In this document: one piece after another, positions 55,077 to 62,645 of the stretch | Numbering within the stretch: the stretch's first letter is position 1 | Layout of the letters: the number at the start of each line of letters is the position of its first letter | Assembly (NCBI RefSeq): GCF_006228105.1 | Contig: NZ_VDHH01000052.1 | DNA length: 64,000 bases | Strand: one strand, 5' to 3' | DNA from: Chelonobacter sp006228105 | GTDB taxonomy: Bacteria > Pseudomonadota > Gammaproteobacteria > Enterobacterales > Pasteurellaceae | Notes under the pieces: model-generated | What the model was told of the DNA's origin: nothing | The model's database searches: none | What the model saw: only the letters and a program-made list of their open reading frames with translations | Program-made: the position numbers and the translations under genes

Positions 55077-55520
55077 TTACAACCCTTTCGGAATGCGAAT
55101 TTTTTGCCCTGGGAAAATTTTATCCGCATCTTTGATCACTTCTTTATTGACTTCAACGATCTTGGTGTATTTTGCGCCGTTGCCGTAGGCTTTTTCGGCA
55201 ATTTTCCATAAGGTATCGCCTTTTTCAATCACATAAAACTCATCGTCAGAGGCTAATGCTTCGCCGCTGGCAATGGTGACGCCTTCGGCTTCCACTTTGG
55301 TGATCCCGGCAATATTGCCCGCCATCAGAATGGCTTTTTCTAAGGCTGACGCATCTTTTGCTGTGCCTTCAATTTTTGCCACGCCGTTTTCAACCGTTAC
55401 TGCCACGTTTTCCACGCCGGGGTTGTCTTCACTGATGTGTTGTGTTACCGCACTTGAGGCTTCTTCTTCTTTGCCGAAGATTTTCTTACCGATGTTGCCG
55501 ACAAAATCAAATAATCCCAT
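55077..55520 (-). CDS. kbp: BON and LysM domain protein, potassium-binding protein Kbp-like
   Basis: 147 aa: BON domain (about residues 25-90, VAVTVENGVAKIEGTAKDAS) followed by a C-terminal LysM domain (about 98-145, FYVIEKGDTLWKIAEKAYG and FPGQKIRIPKGL). The E. coli homolog (YgaU) is a cytosolic protein that binds K+ and changes shape; there is no signal peptide here either. Placed alone with its own terminator between thyA and tig. Confidence 0.93.
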   Translation of the reverse strand: MGLFDFVGNIGKKIFGKEEEASSAVTQHISEDNPGVENVAVTVENGVAKIEGTAKDASALEKAILMAGNIAGITKVEAEGVTIASGEALASDDEFYVIEKGDTLWKIAEKAYGNGAKYTKIVEVNKEVIKDADKIFPGQKIRIPKGL

Positions 55521-55636
55521 AACTTTTCCTTAATGATTAATGTATTAATATTAACGACTTGCCTGATAAAATCTTGACAAAAGCCGAACCGAACACAGTG
55601 TATTATCCGATCAGTTTCGACCGAAAGTAAAGCGAA

Positions 55637-56488
55637 TTAAACCGAAAACGGGTATTGAATCGGCGGATGTGATTGGTAGCCCACCACCTTAAAATCGTCC
55701 ATCGTGACCCAAGTCTCCAAATCCTGTAATGTTTTGATCTGGGGATTGATCTCTAATCTCGGCAACGGCAGCGGCTCGCGCAGTAACTGCACCGTTTGCA
55801 TCAGCTCCAGCTGATCTTCATAAATATGCGCATTGACAATCTTATGGTACGCCTGCCCGGCTTTATGCCCGGTGATCTGCGCCATCAACGCTAAAAAAGT
55901 ATAAACCTGAATTTGGTTGAAATTTAAGCCGAGCGGCACGTCACAAGAACGCTGATAACTGGTGAGATACAGCGTATCACCCAGCAATGAAAAAGTGTGG
56001 GTGTGCATACAAGGGCGCAGACAGCCCAGTTCAATCTCTCCCGGATTATAAAATGTGATGATTTCACCGCGATCATCAATACCGTTCGACAAATTATCCA
56101 CCACTTTTCGCAGTTGATCTAAATGTGAACCGTCCGGCTTTCGCCAGCTTCTGCCCTGCACGCCGTAAACCCGCCCCATATCGTCGTTGCCTTTGCGGTG
56201 CGGGCTGTTGAGCCAGACTTGATTGTCATTGGCGTTGGCATCCCACGTTTTAGTGCCGAGTTTGCGGAAATCGGCAGCATTGTCATAACCACGGATATAA
56301 CCTAAAAATTCGGCAATTGCGGCTTTCCAATAGCTTTTGCGGGTGGTAATCAATGGAAATTGGTTGTTGGCAACATCGTAACTCAAATCGGCATTAATCA
56401 CTGTTAAGCAGCGTTTACCGGTACGTTCGTTGCCGATCCACACGCCATGATCCACGATCCGCCGGCATAAATCCAAATATTGACGCAT
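55637..56488 (-). CDS. thyA: Thymidylate synthase
   Basis: Methylates dUMP to dTMP with methylene-tetrahydrofolate. 283 aa from the ATG at 56488 (MRQYLDLCRR), with an AGGAG site. The catalytic Cys is Cys160 in LRPCMHTHTF, followed by YQRSCDVPLGLNFNQIQ. This is a divergent form: the usual PCH motif is PCMH here and the sequence around it differs from E. coli ThyA, but length and overall layout match the Haemophilus type. It ends without a clear terminator before kbp. Confidence 0.94.
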   Translation of the reverse strand: MRQYLDLCRRIVDHGVWIGNERTGKRCLTVINADLSYDVANNQFPLITTRKSYWKAAIAEFLGYIRGYDNAADFRKLGTKTWDANANDNQVWLNSPHRKGNDDMGRVYGVQGRSWRKPDGSHLDQLRKVVDNLSNGIDDRGEIITFYNPGEIELGCLRPCMHTHTFSLLGDTLYLTSYQRSCDVPLGLNFNQIQVYTFLALMAQITGHKAGQAYHKIVNAHIYEDQLELMQTVQLLREPLPLPRLEINPQIKTLQDLETWVTMDDFKVVGYQSHPPIQYPFSV

Positions 56489-56524
56489 ATCTTTCTCCTC
56501 CAAAACCGCACTTTTAGGCGTGCA

Positions 56525-57319
56525 CTACTTTACTGACCGCCGATAGGCCCAAACGACAATCAGTGCGCCGATCAACATCATCGGGGTCGATAAAATTTGC
56601 CCCATTGAAATTTGCTGTCCAAAAAACAATCCGAGATGTTCGTCCGGCTCACGGAAAAATTCGACGATAAAACGGAATAAACCATAGAAAAATAGAAATA
56701 GCCCTGCTACTGAGCCCGTCGGACGCGGTTTTTGGATAAACCAATTCAGGATCAAGAACAGCACCACGCCCTCTAACAAGGCTTCGTACAGCTGCGATGG
56801 ATGGCGCGGCAAGTAACCGCCAGACGGAAACAAAACTGCCCAAGAGACATCGGTCACCCGTCCCCATAGTTCGTCATTGATAAAATTACCGATACGCCCC
56901 ATGCCCAAGCCGAACGGAATCAACGGCGCCACAAAATCAGCCGTTTGCCAGAACGGACGTTTTTGTAAACGGGCGGTAATAATCATTGCAACAATCACCC
57001 CGATTAAACCACCGTGGAAAGACATCCCGCCTTCCCACACCCGAAACAGATAGAGCGGGTCCTGTAAAAACAAGTCGAAATGGTAGAACAGCACATAGCC
57101 GATTCGCCCACCTAAAAATACCCCTAAAAACCCATTAAATAACAACGAATCGACCTGATCGACCGTCCAACCACTGTTGTGCTGCTTGGCGCGTCGCACA
57201 GCCAGCCAACGGGCAAAAACAAAGCCAATTAAATACATCAGGCCGTACCAGCGCAAGCCGATTGGACCGAGTTCAAAAATAACCGGATCAAAATCCGGGA
57301 AGCGAAGATACGAATTCAT
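56525..57319 (-). CDS. lgt: Prolipoprotein diacylglyceryl transferase
   Basis: Inner-membrane enzyme that puts diacylglycerol on the lipobox Cys of prolipoproteins. 264 aa from the ATG at 57319 (MNSYLRFPDF), with an AAGGAA site. About seven membrane segments. The signature MGRIGNFINDELWGRVTD and the HGG segment (GGMSFHGGLIGV) are present. It precedes thyA by 36 bp, the same pair as in E. coli. Confidence 0.96.
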   Translation of the reverse strand: MNSYLRFPDFDPVIFELGPIGLRWYGLMYLIGFVFARWLAVRRAKQHNSGWTVDQVDSLLFNGFLGVFLGGRIGYVLFYHFDLFLQDPLYLFRVWEGGMSFHGGLIGVIVAMIITARLQKRPFWQTADFVAPLIPFGLGMGRIGNFINDELWGRVTDVSWAVLFPSGGYLPRHPSQLYEALLEGVVLFLILNWFIQKPRPTGSVAGLFLFFYGLFRFIVEFFREPDEHLGLFFGQQISMGQILSTPMMLIGALIVVWAYRRSVK

Positions 57320-57341
57320 ACTGTTCCTTGCCGATAAACAC

Positions 57342-58133
57342 TTAACTGAATAACATTTTGAGTGCCACCAACGACAACCAGATCGCAAACGCTTTTTTCA
57401 ACGTCGGCACCGGTAATTTGGTCGTCATATCTGCCCCAAGTTTTGAGGTGAAAAAAGAGACGGCAGTAATCAATAATACCGCCGGCAAATAAACATAGCC
57501 GATCGAATAAGACGGCAGATGCGGCAGGTTCCAACCACTGACAATAAAGCTGATCATACCGGACAAGCCAAGCAACATGCCGCAAAATGAAGAAGTGCCG
57601 ATCGCCCGCTTGATTTCAATTCCACGTGAATTCAAAAACGGCACAATGAATGCGCCTCCGGCAATACCGGCAAAGCTGGATACAATACCGATCAACGTTC
57701 CACCAACCACACCGCTCTTGACCGTTAAGGGGCGATTGCCCGTTTCCCGTTTGATTGATAGCACCATTTTGGTTGCCAAATACAACACCATCACCGCAAA
57801 CAGTTTACTGGTGACCGCTTTCGGCAATTGGCTGATAAACAAGCCTGAAATAAACACCGCGATCATTAGCGACGGAACCAAGTATTTTGCCGCCTGCCAA
57901 TCCACGTTGCCCAATTTATGATGACGCTGTGCGGAAGAAAAAGCCGTGATCACAATGGTCGCAAAAGAACTGCCCAGCGCCACCGTCATCGACATTGCAT
58001 CCGGTACGCCGATTTTCGGCAACAAATAGACCAACACCGGTACAATTACCAAACCACCGCCAATACCAAACAGTCCGGCAAGAAAGCCGGCTAAAGCGCC
58101 GGTCAGCAGACAACCGATTACAAATACTGTCAT
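57342..58133 (-). CDS. TSUP (TauE/SafE) family membrane permease
   Basis: 263 aa with about eight membrane segments; two TSUP halves each start with a glycine-rich stretch (GALAGFLAGLFGIGGGLVIVP and GIVSSFAGIAGGAFIVPFL). Family members export or import sulfite, sulfonates or other organic anions, and substrate cannot be told from sequence. It overlaps rppH by four bases and lies 22 bp before lgt, in the place where E. coli has ptsP. Confidence 0.9.
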   Translation of the reverse strand: MTVFVIGCLLTGALAGFLAGLFGIGGGLVIVPVLVYLLPKIGVPDAMSMTVALGSSFATIVITAFSSAQRHHKLGNVDWQAAKYLVPSLMIAVFISGLFISQLPKAVTSKLFAVMVLYLATKMVLSIKRETGNRPLTVKSGVVGGTLIGIVSSFAGIAGGAFIVPFLNSRGIEIKRAIGTSSFCGMLLGLSGMISFIVSGWNLPHLPSYSIGYVYLPAVLLITAVSFFTSKLGADMTTKLPVPTLKKAFAIWLSLVALKMLFS

Positions 58134-58819
58134 TTGCGTTGTTCTCCTTTCTGCCGAGCACTTCTTTCCTGATTGAACTTGCGTTGTTTCCGTTGATAAC
58201 GTGATTCTTTTTTGCCTACATTCGTCGAGCGCTCATTGTCGCTAGGTAATGTAGCCGTGTCCTTAGTATTATTGGTATTCGTACTTGCAAGCGATTTATA
58301 TTGACTGGTGTGCTGATGCGATTTGACCGCACTTGCTCTGTCCGGTGCTGCCATTATCACGCTGGAAAACTCTTTCATCACTTTACGATAGACTTCTCGT
58401 TTAAACGAGATAACCTGCCGCACCGGATACCAGTAGCTGACCCAGCGCCAACCGTCAAATTCCGGCGTTTTAGTCGCCTGCATATTAATACTGTCTTCAC
58501 CGCTAACCAGGGCCAATAAAAACCAGCGCTGCTTTTGTCCAATACACACAGGATTACCGTCATTGCGCACCAAGCGTTTCGGCAATTTATAGCGCAGCCA
58601 GCCTTTGGATACCGCCAGAATTTTTACGTCCTGACGACTCAAGCCAACCTCCTCATACAACTCGCGATACATCGCCTGCTCGGGCGTTTCGCCGTTGTTG
58701 ATGCCGCCCTGAGGAAACTGCCACGAATTTTGTCCGCAACGCTTCGCCCACAACACCTGTCCTTGTCGGTTACTGATAATAATCCCGACATTTGGCCGAT
58801 AGCCATCGAAATCGATCAC
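58130..58819 (-). CDS. rppH: RNA pyrophosphohydrolase with extended C-terminal tail
   Basis: Nudix hydrolase that removes pyrophosphate from mRNA 5' ends, starting RNase E decay. The Nudix box GGINNGETPEQAMYRELYEEVG is near residue 38. 229 aa, against about 176 in E. coli: after residue about 155 there is a low-complexity tail rich in Ser, Thr, Asn and then Lys, Arg and Gln (for example KKESRYQRKQRKFNQERS). The start is a GTG at 58819 with an AAGGGGAT site. It overlaps the permease gene by ATGA. Confidence 0.95.
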   Translation of the reverse strand: MIDFDGYRPNVGIIISNRQGQVLWAKRCGQNSWQFPQGGINNGETPEQAMYRELYEEVGLSRQDVKILAVSKGWLRYKLPKRLVRNDGNPVCIGQKQRWFLLALVSGEDSINMQATKTPEFDGWRWVSYWYPVRQVISFKREVYRKVMKEFSSVIMAAPDRASAVKSHQHTSQYKSLASTNTNNTKDTATLPSDNERSTNVGKKESRYQRKQRKFNQERSARQKGEQRK

Positions 58820-59086
58820 CGTCGATCCCCTTAAATCGTCTAAATTTTTTAAATGGTGTTGATTGTTTCATAATATCGAAAACGATACAACAATAACCGC
58901 GTAAAGAGTGAGATGGATTTTATGTGACAGTCTTCAACTTCTATTTCAGATTGTAAATATTAACAATGACAAGACAATTCCCAGCGCCTCTGTGGATAAC
59001 TCTGTGTGTAATCGTAGGAAGTATTGTTGTCTAAAAACAACTGGGAGCTGCTGCTGCCTTTTGCCATAAGGATTCTGCTTTAGGTT

Positions 59087-59120
59087 GTCGATTGATTAAA
59101 CAAACGCTTAATTGATCGAC
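59087..59120. repeat. Imperfect inverted repeat inside the rppH-mutH gap
   Basis: GTCGATTGATTAA at 59087-59099 pairs with TTAATTGATCGAC at 59108-59120, 11 of 13 positions. It lies between the two DnaA-box clusters; role unknown. Confidence 0.6.
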
Positions 59121-59340
59121 TTGCCGCCTATTTTTACCCTGCCAAGTGGCCGACAATTAAAAAGAAATGTTTATTTCTGATCCGAGTCTTGCACAAATAT
59201 ACTGCAATTAAAACAAAAAAATAACATTTCTCATCATCCTTGAGTTATTCAGATTTTCTGTGGATAACACTGTGGCTGATTTCGGTATTATCATTAATAA
59301 ATCAAAACACAGATTAACTTATTTTAAATTTATCATTATA

Positions 59341-59353
59341 AATCAATAAATTA
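59341..59353 (+). promoter_or_regulatory. Consensus IHF site
   Basis: AATCAATAAATTA matches WATCAANNNNTTR fully. It lies between the second DnaA-box cluster and TTATCCCCA at 59368, in the AT-rich tract. Confidence 0.6.
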
Positions 59354-59504
59354 ATACAAATAAAATGTTATCCCCACCGTATTTAAAAAGCAGAATTCCG
59401 TGCTGATTATTTCTTGAACAATAAAATTTGTATCTTTCACGCCTTACCGTTACAATACCGTACGTTATTTTCCAACTATTCAGCCTATTTCAAACGGATA
59501 TAAG

Positions 59505-60179
59505 ATGACTACGCCACAATCAGAGTCGCAATTGCTGCACCGTGCCCACCAATTGGCTGGACTACGACTGGCTGAAGTGGCCACGGAATACAATATCCAA
59601 ATGCCAACCGATTTAAAACGTCATAAAGGCTGGGTTGGTATGCTATTGGAAACCGCACTTGGCGCAGAAGCCGGCAGCAAAGCACAGCAAGATTTTGCCG
59701 CACTTGGGATTGAGTTAAAAACGATTCCCGTCAATCAGCACGGATATCCGTTGGAAACTACGTTTGTCAGCTTGGCACCGCTCAGCCAAAACAGCGGTGT
59801 CGTTTGGCAAAACAGCCATGTACGTTACAAACTGCAAAAAGTGCTGTGGATTCCGGTGGAAGGTGAACGCCAAATTGCACTGGCTGATCGTCGGATTGGC
59901 TCGCCCATTTTGTGGCAACCCAGTGCCGAACAAGAAGCTCGCCTCGCGCAAGACTGGGAGGAGTTGATGGATTTAATTGTTTTGGGTGGATTACACAAAA
60001 TCAATGCCCGTATCGGTGAAGTGCTACAATTGCGTCCAAAAGGCGCAAATAGCAAAGCGTTGACCATGGGATATGACCACAATGGGCAAGCAATTAAAAC
60101 ATTACCACTCGGATTTTACTTAAGAAAGAGCTTTACTGCAGAAATTTTACAAAAGTTTTGTTCTACCTCAACTTTATAA
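59505..60179 (+). CDS. mutH: DNA mismatch repair endonuclease MutH
   Basis: Nicks the unmethylated strand at GATC during mismatch repair, called in by MutS and MutL. 224 aa. The catalytic triad fits E. coli spacing: Asp, then Glu seven residues on and Lys nine residues on, in DFAALGIELKTIP near residue 65. Presence implies Dam methylation in this organism. The start (MTTPQSESQL) is preceded by a weak GGAT site. Confidence 0.96.
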   Translation: MTTPQSESQLLHRAHQLAGLRLAEVATEYNIQMPTDLKRHKGWVGMLLETALGAEAGSKAQQDFAALGIELKTIPVNQHGYPLETTFVSLAPLSQNSGVVWQNSHVRYKLQKVLWIPVEGERQIALADRRIGSPILWQPSAEQEARLAQDWEELMDLIVLGGLHKINARIGEVLQLRPKGANSKALTMGYDHNGQAIKTLPLGFYLRKSFTAEILQKFCSTSTL

Positions 60180-60213
60180 TACGAACTTTAGTGTATCTTA
60201 GCTGTCAAACTGT

Positions 60214-60248
60214 AGGGTCTGTTTCTCTTTCATAACTTGTTTATATTA
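60214..60248. repeat. Broken copy of the AGGGTCTGTT ... TTGTTTATATT repeat
   Basis: AGGGTCTGTT at 60214-60223 and TTGTTTATATTA at 60237-60248 flank changed middle sequence. Compare the tandem copies at 51337-51390. It sits upstream of cpxR. Confidence 0.65.
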
Positions 60249-60346
60249 CCAAATTGTCACGCTGAATCATCATAGTAAATGAAAGACAAACAGCTCCTCC
60301 TATTGTTCCGCAACAATAAATAATAATTAACCAAAGGAAACCATTC

Positions 60347-61060
60347 ATGGCAAAAATATTACTTGTCGATGACGATGTTGAACTTACTGAACTGTTGGCT
60401 GAAGTATTAAACATAGAGGGATTTGACGTTGAATTGGCCTATAACGGTGAAGAGGCATTGAAATTACTGAATTTCAGCCACGATATCGTCCTGCTAGATG
60501 TGATGATGCCGGTATTAAACGGAATAGAAACCCTAAAACAAATCAGAAAAAGTTTCTCTACGCCAGTATTAATGTTAACTGCACGTGGGGATGATATTGA
60601 TCGCGTATTGGGATTGGAATTAGGTGCTGATGACTATTTATCAAAACCGTTTAATGATCGTGAACTTGTTGCACGAATCAAAGCTATCTTACGTCGAACG
60701 CAAAACCAATCTACCGCACTTAGCTCCAGCAGCAACATTGAGAAAGACGACAACAAACATCTCGAATTTGGCGGCATTACCCTTTATCCGGGCAGACAAC
60801 AGGCGCTATATTTAGAACGTGATTTAGATTTAACCGGTACTGAATTTGCACTACTGCAAATATTAATTAAGCATCCGGGACAAATTCTGTCACGGGAATT
60901 ACTCAGCTTAGAGATTCTGGGCAAGCGCCTGACACCGTTTGACCGTGCAATCGATATGCATATTTCTAACTTGCGTAAAAAACTGCCAGAACGTGCCGAC
61001 AATCTACCATGGTTCAAGACACTACGCGGACGAGGCTACTTACTGGTCACTGAAAAATAA
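60347..61060 (+). CDS. cpxR: Envelope-stress response regulator CpxR
   Basis: 237-aa OmpR-type response regulator. Receiver domain with acidic pocket VDDD (8-10), phospho-Asp51 in VLLDVMMP and Lys in LSKPFND; the winged-helix DNA-binding domain (about 140-235) has DLTGTEFALLQIL and MHISNLRKKLPE. Paired with cpxA just downstream. Upstream, GTAAATGAAAGACAA at 60275-60289 is a weak match to a CpxR box (GTAAA-N5-GTAAA). Confidence 0.94.
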   Translation: MAKILLVDDDVELTELLAEVLNIEGFDVELAYNGEEALKLLNFSHDIVLLDVMMPVLNGIETLKQIRKSFSTPVLMLTARGDDIDRVLGLELGADDYLSKPFNDRELVARIKAILRRTQNQSTALSSSSNIEKDDNKHLEFGGITLYPGRQQALYLERDLDLTGTEFALLQILIKHPGQILSRELLSLEILGKRLTPFDRAIDMHISNLRKKLPERADNLPWFKTLRGRGYLLVTEK

Positions 61061-61075
61061 GCGAGCAATGATCAA

Positions 61076-61101
61076 AATAGCGTGCCAAACAACACGCTAT
61101 T
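61076..61101 (+). terminator. Intrinsic terminator between cpxR and cpxA
   Basis: Nine-bp perfect stem AATAGCGTG / CACGCTATT with an 8-nt loop, followed by CTTTTTTC. It lies 15 bp past the cpxR stop and 34 bp before the cpxA start. Confidence 0.87.
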
Positions 61102-61134
61102 CTTTTTTCAACGCACCCAATATGAAACGATGTC

Positions 61135-62580
61135 ATGAAAACTCTGCGTAAGTTTTTGCGTTTGCTTAATTCAATCAATGTGCAAATCTTTTTTCTTTTT
61201 TGGTTGATTTGGTTAGCTTTTTTTGTTCTGATGGGATTTGCATTCTTTATCCCAACCATGGACGCACGCAATTACACCGAACTCTCTACTGATGAGGTTA
61301 ATCTCTATCAGTTTGAAGTGATCAAACTGACAAAAAACAATATTCTGTATGATTTGCAGTACCAAAAAAGCCCCCACAGCAGCTTACCTAGCGACAGGAC
61401 CAGCCATATTTCAGCCCCAAGAAAGCCGGTATTACTGGATCCCAATGATTTTAATAAGATCATCGGTAATCTGGATTACAATGAAAGCAGTCAGTTATAT
61501 CAGTTTGCCAATCGCTCAAATAATCCACTGTTGCCACAAAAACGTCGGTTTTATAATCAAGATATTGTCGGTCCGTTTATCTCGCCCTATCCTCTTTCAG
61601 AAGATCGCGAGCCTTATTTGTTGTACTTTATTGATACCGTCGATCCACAACGGGAATTTATCAATTTTTTCTTTGATCACCCACTAATCATGCTGTTCTT
61701 ATTAATGGCGACCAGCACACCACTGCTGCTTGGGCTCATTTTCAGTTTGACCCAGCCTATCAAAGAATTACGCAGCACCGCCAATGCTATCTCCACCGGA
61801 AATCTCAGCATTAACCCGATTTTAGAACAGCGTGGATCAATGGAATTGCGCGAAGTTGGCAAGAGTTTTAACCACATGGTGATGTCCTTAGAAAGTATGA
61901 TCAGCTCACAACAACGACTATTATTAGATGTGTCGCATGAATTGCGCACTCCACTGACACGCCTGCAACTCGCCGCCGCTTTACTGCGCCGTCGCCAAGG
62001 AGAAAACAGTGAACTGCAACGGATTGAAACTGAAACCGAGCGTATGGAAAAAATGCTGAATCAGTTATTAACGCTCTCACGCCAACAAACCGCACTTCAC
62101 CTAAATCGAGAGGTTTTTCCACTGCCAAATATCTGGGAAGAAGTGGTCGAAGACGCCAAATTTGAAAGCCGTGAACGCCACTTTGAATTCAGCTTTTCAC
62201 AGAACATCAAAAATCCTGAGAAATACTTTATCAATGGTAACGAGGATGTACTCGCCAGTGCATTGGAAAATATTATCCGCAACGCTTTCAAATACGCCCA
62301 CAGCCGTGTGCTCCTGAACTGTAATATTGTTGATAATAAACAACTTCAGATCATTGTTGATGACAATGGCGACGGCGTTGCCGAACACGAATATAAACAA
62401 ATCTTCCTCCCCTTCTACCGCACCGACCAAGCCCGCGCCCGTACCACCGGCGGCACCGGCTTAGGTTTATCGATCGTCGCCAACTCGGTAGAACAACATA
62501 AAGGCAGCGTCACAGCAGGCAAAAGCAGCCTAGGTGGTCTCAGGATCACCATTCTGCTGCCATTGTGGCTCGATAGTTAG
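61135..62580 (+). CDS. cpxA: Envelope-stress sensor histidine kinase CpxA
   Basis: 481 aa in the inner membrane. Membrane helix about 17-40, periplasmic sensor about 41-182, second helix about 183-206, HAMP domain, HisKA with phospho-His268 in DVSHELRTPLTR, and ATPase with N-box LENIIRNAFKYAH, G1 DDNGDGV and G2 TGGTGLGLSIV. It phosphorylates CpxR when envelope proteins misfold. The ribosome site before it is weak. Separated from cpxR by 74 bp that hold a terminator. Confidence 0.94.
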   Translation: MKTLRKFLRLLNSINVQIFFLFWLIWLAFFVLMGFAFFIPTMDARNYTELSTDEVNLYQFEVIKLTKNNILYDLQYQKSPHSSLPSDRTSHISAPRKPVLLDPNDFNKIIGNLDYNESSQLYQFANRSNNPLLPQKRRFYNQDIVGPFISPYPLSEDREPYLLYFIDTVDPQREFINFFFDHPLIMLFLLMATSTPLLLGLIFSLTQPIKELRSTANAISTGNLSINPILEQRGSMELREVGKSFNHMVMSLESMISSQQRLLLDVSHELRTPLTRLQLAAALLRRRQGENSELQRIETETERMEKMLNQLLTLSRQQTALHLNREVFPLPNIWEEVVEDAKFESRERHFEFSFSQNIKNPEKYFINGNEDVLASALENIIRNAFKYAHSRVLLNCNIVDNKQLQIIVDDNGDGVAEHEYKQIFLPFYRTDQARARTTGGTGLGLSIVANSVEQHKGSVTAGKSSLGGLRITILLPLWLDS

Positions 62581-62602
62581 GGAATAAGTTATTGAATGTC
62601 AG

Positions 62603-62624
62603 ACCGCACTTTGGAAAGTGCGGT
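62603..62624. terminator. Paired uptake sequences between convergent cpxA and wbaP
   Basis: ACCGCACTTT at 62603-62612 and AAAGTGCGGT at 62615-62624 form a near-closed hairpin between two convergent genes, a likely two-way terminator. Confidence 0.75.
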
Positions 62625-62645
62625 TGTATATACTTAAATGAAGGA

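Larger units (their letters stand above)
58820..59504. promoter_or_regulatory. Candidate DARS2-like DnaA-reactivating locus in the rppH-mutH gap
   Basis: 685 bp without a gene. Two exact DnaA boxes (TGTGGATAA at 58991-58999 and 59259-59267) lie in a shared 23-bp pattern, each followed after 3 bp by another TGTG-type near-box (59003-59011; 59271-59279). One-mismatch boxes are TTATTCAGA (59245-59253) and TTATCCCCA (59368-59376). A strongly AT-rich tract covers about 59281-59366. In E. coli DARS2, which turns ADP-DnaA into ATP-DnaA, lies between the same two genes and needs IHF and Fis. Function here is inferred from position and sites. The promoters of rppH and mutH must also be in this stretch. 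Confidence 0.7.
1648..62624. repeat. Dispersed DNA uptake signal sequences (AAGTGCGGT / ACCGCACTT)
   Basis: More than 50 copies of the nine-base Haemophilus-type uptake core were counted by eye in both directions, for example at 1648, 2033, 5689, 7174, 9827, 31501, 42758 and 59653. Many sit within genes; others form inverted pairs at gene ends (33005, 43169, 53456, 62603). Runs with few or none include bases 1-1647 and about 22340-27150. This marks the genome as naturally transformable Pasteurellaceae of the Hin type. Confidence 0.95.

Noticed and set aside
57342..58133. Linking the TSUP permease to sulfite export from sulfoquinovose breakdown
   Set aside because: It is about 56 kb from the GH31 gene and co-transcribed with rppH and lgt; the substrate cannot be inferred.
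58820..59504. Reading the DnaA-box region as the chromosome origin oriC
   Set aside because: The flanking genes are rppH and mutH, not mnmG, mioC, dnaA or their usual neighbours, there are only two exact boxes, and few GATC sites. The known DARS2 position explains it better.
60275..60289. Firm CpxR box upstream of cpxR
   Set aside because: Only one half (GTAAA) fits; the second half (GACAA) has mismatches, so it is kept as a weak note only.
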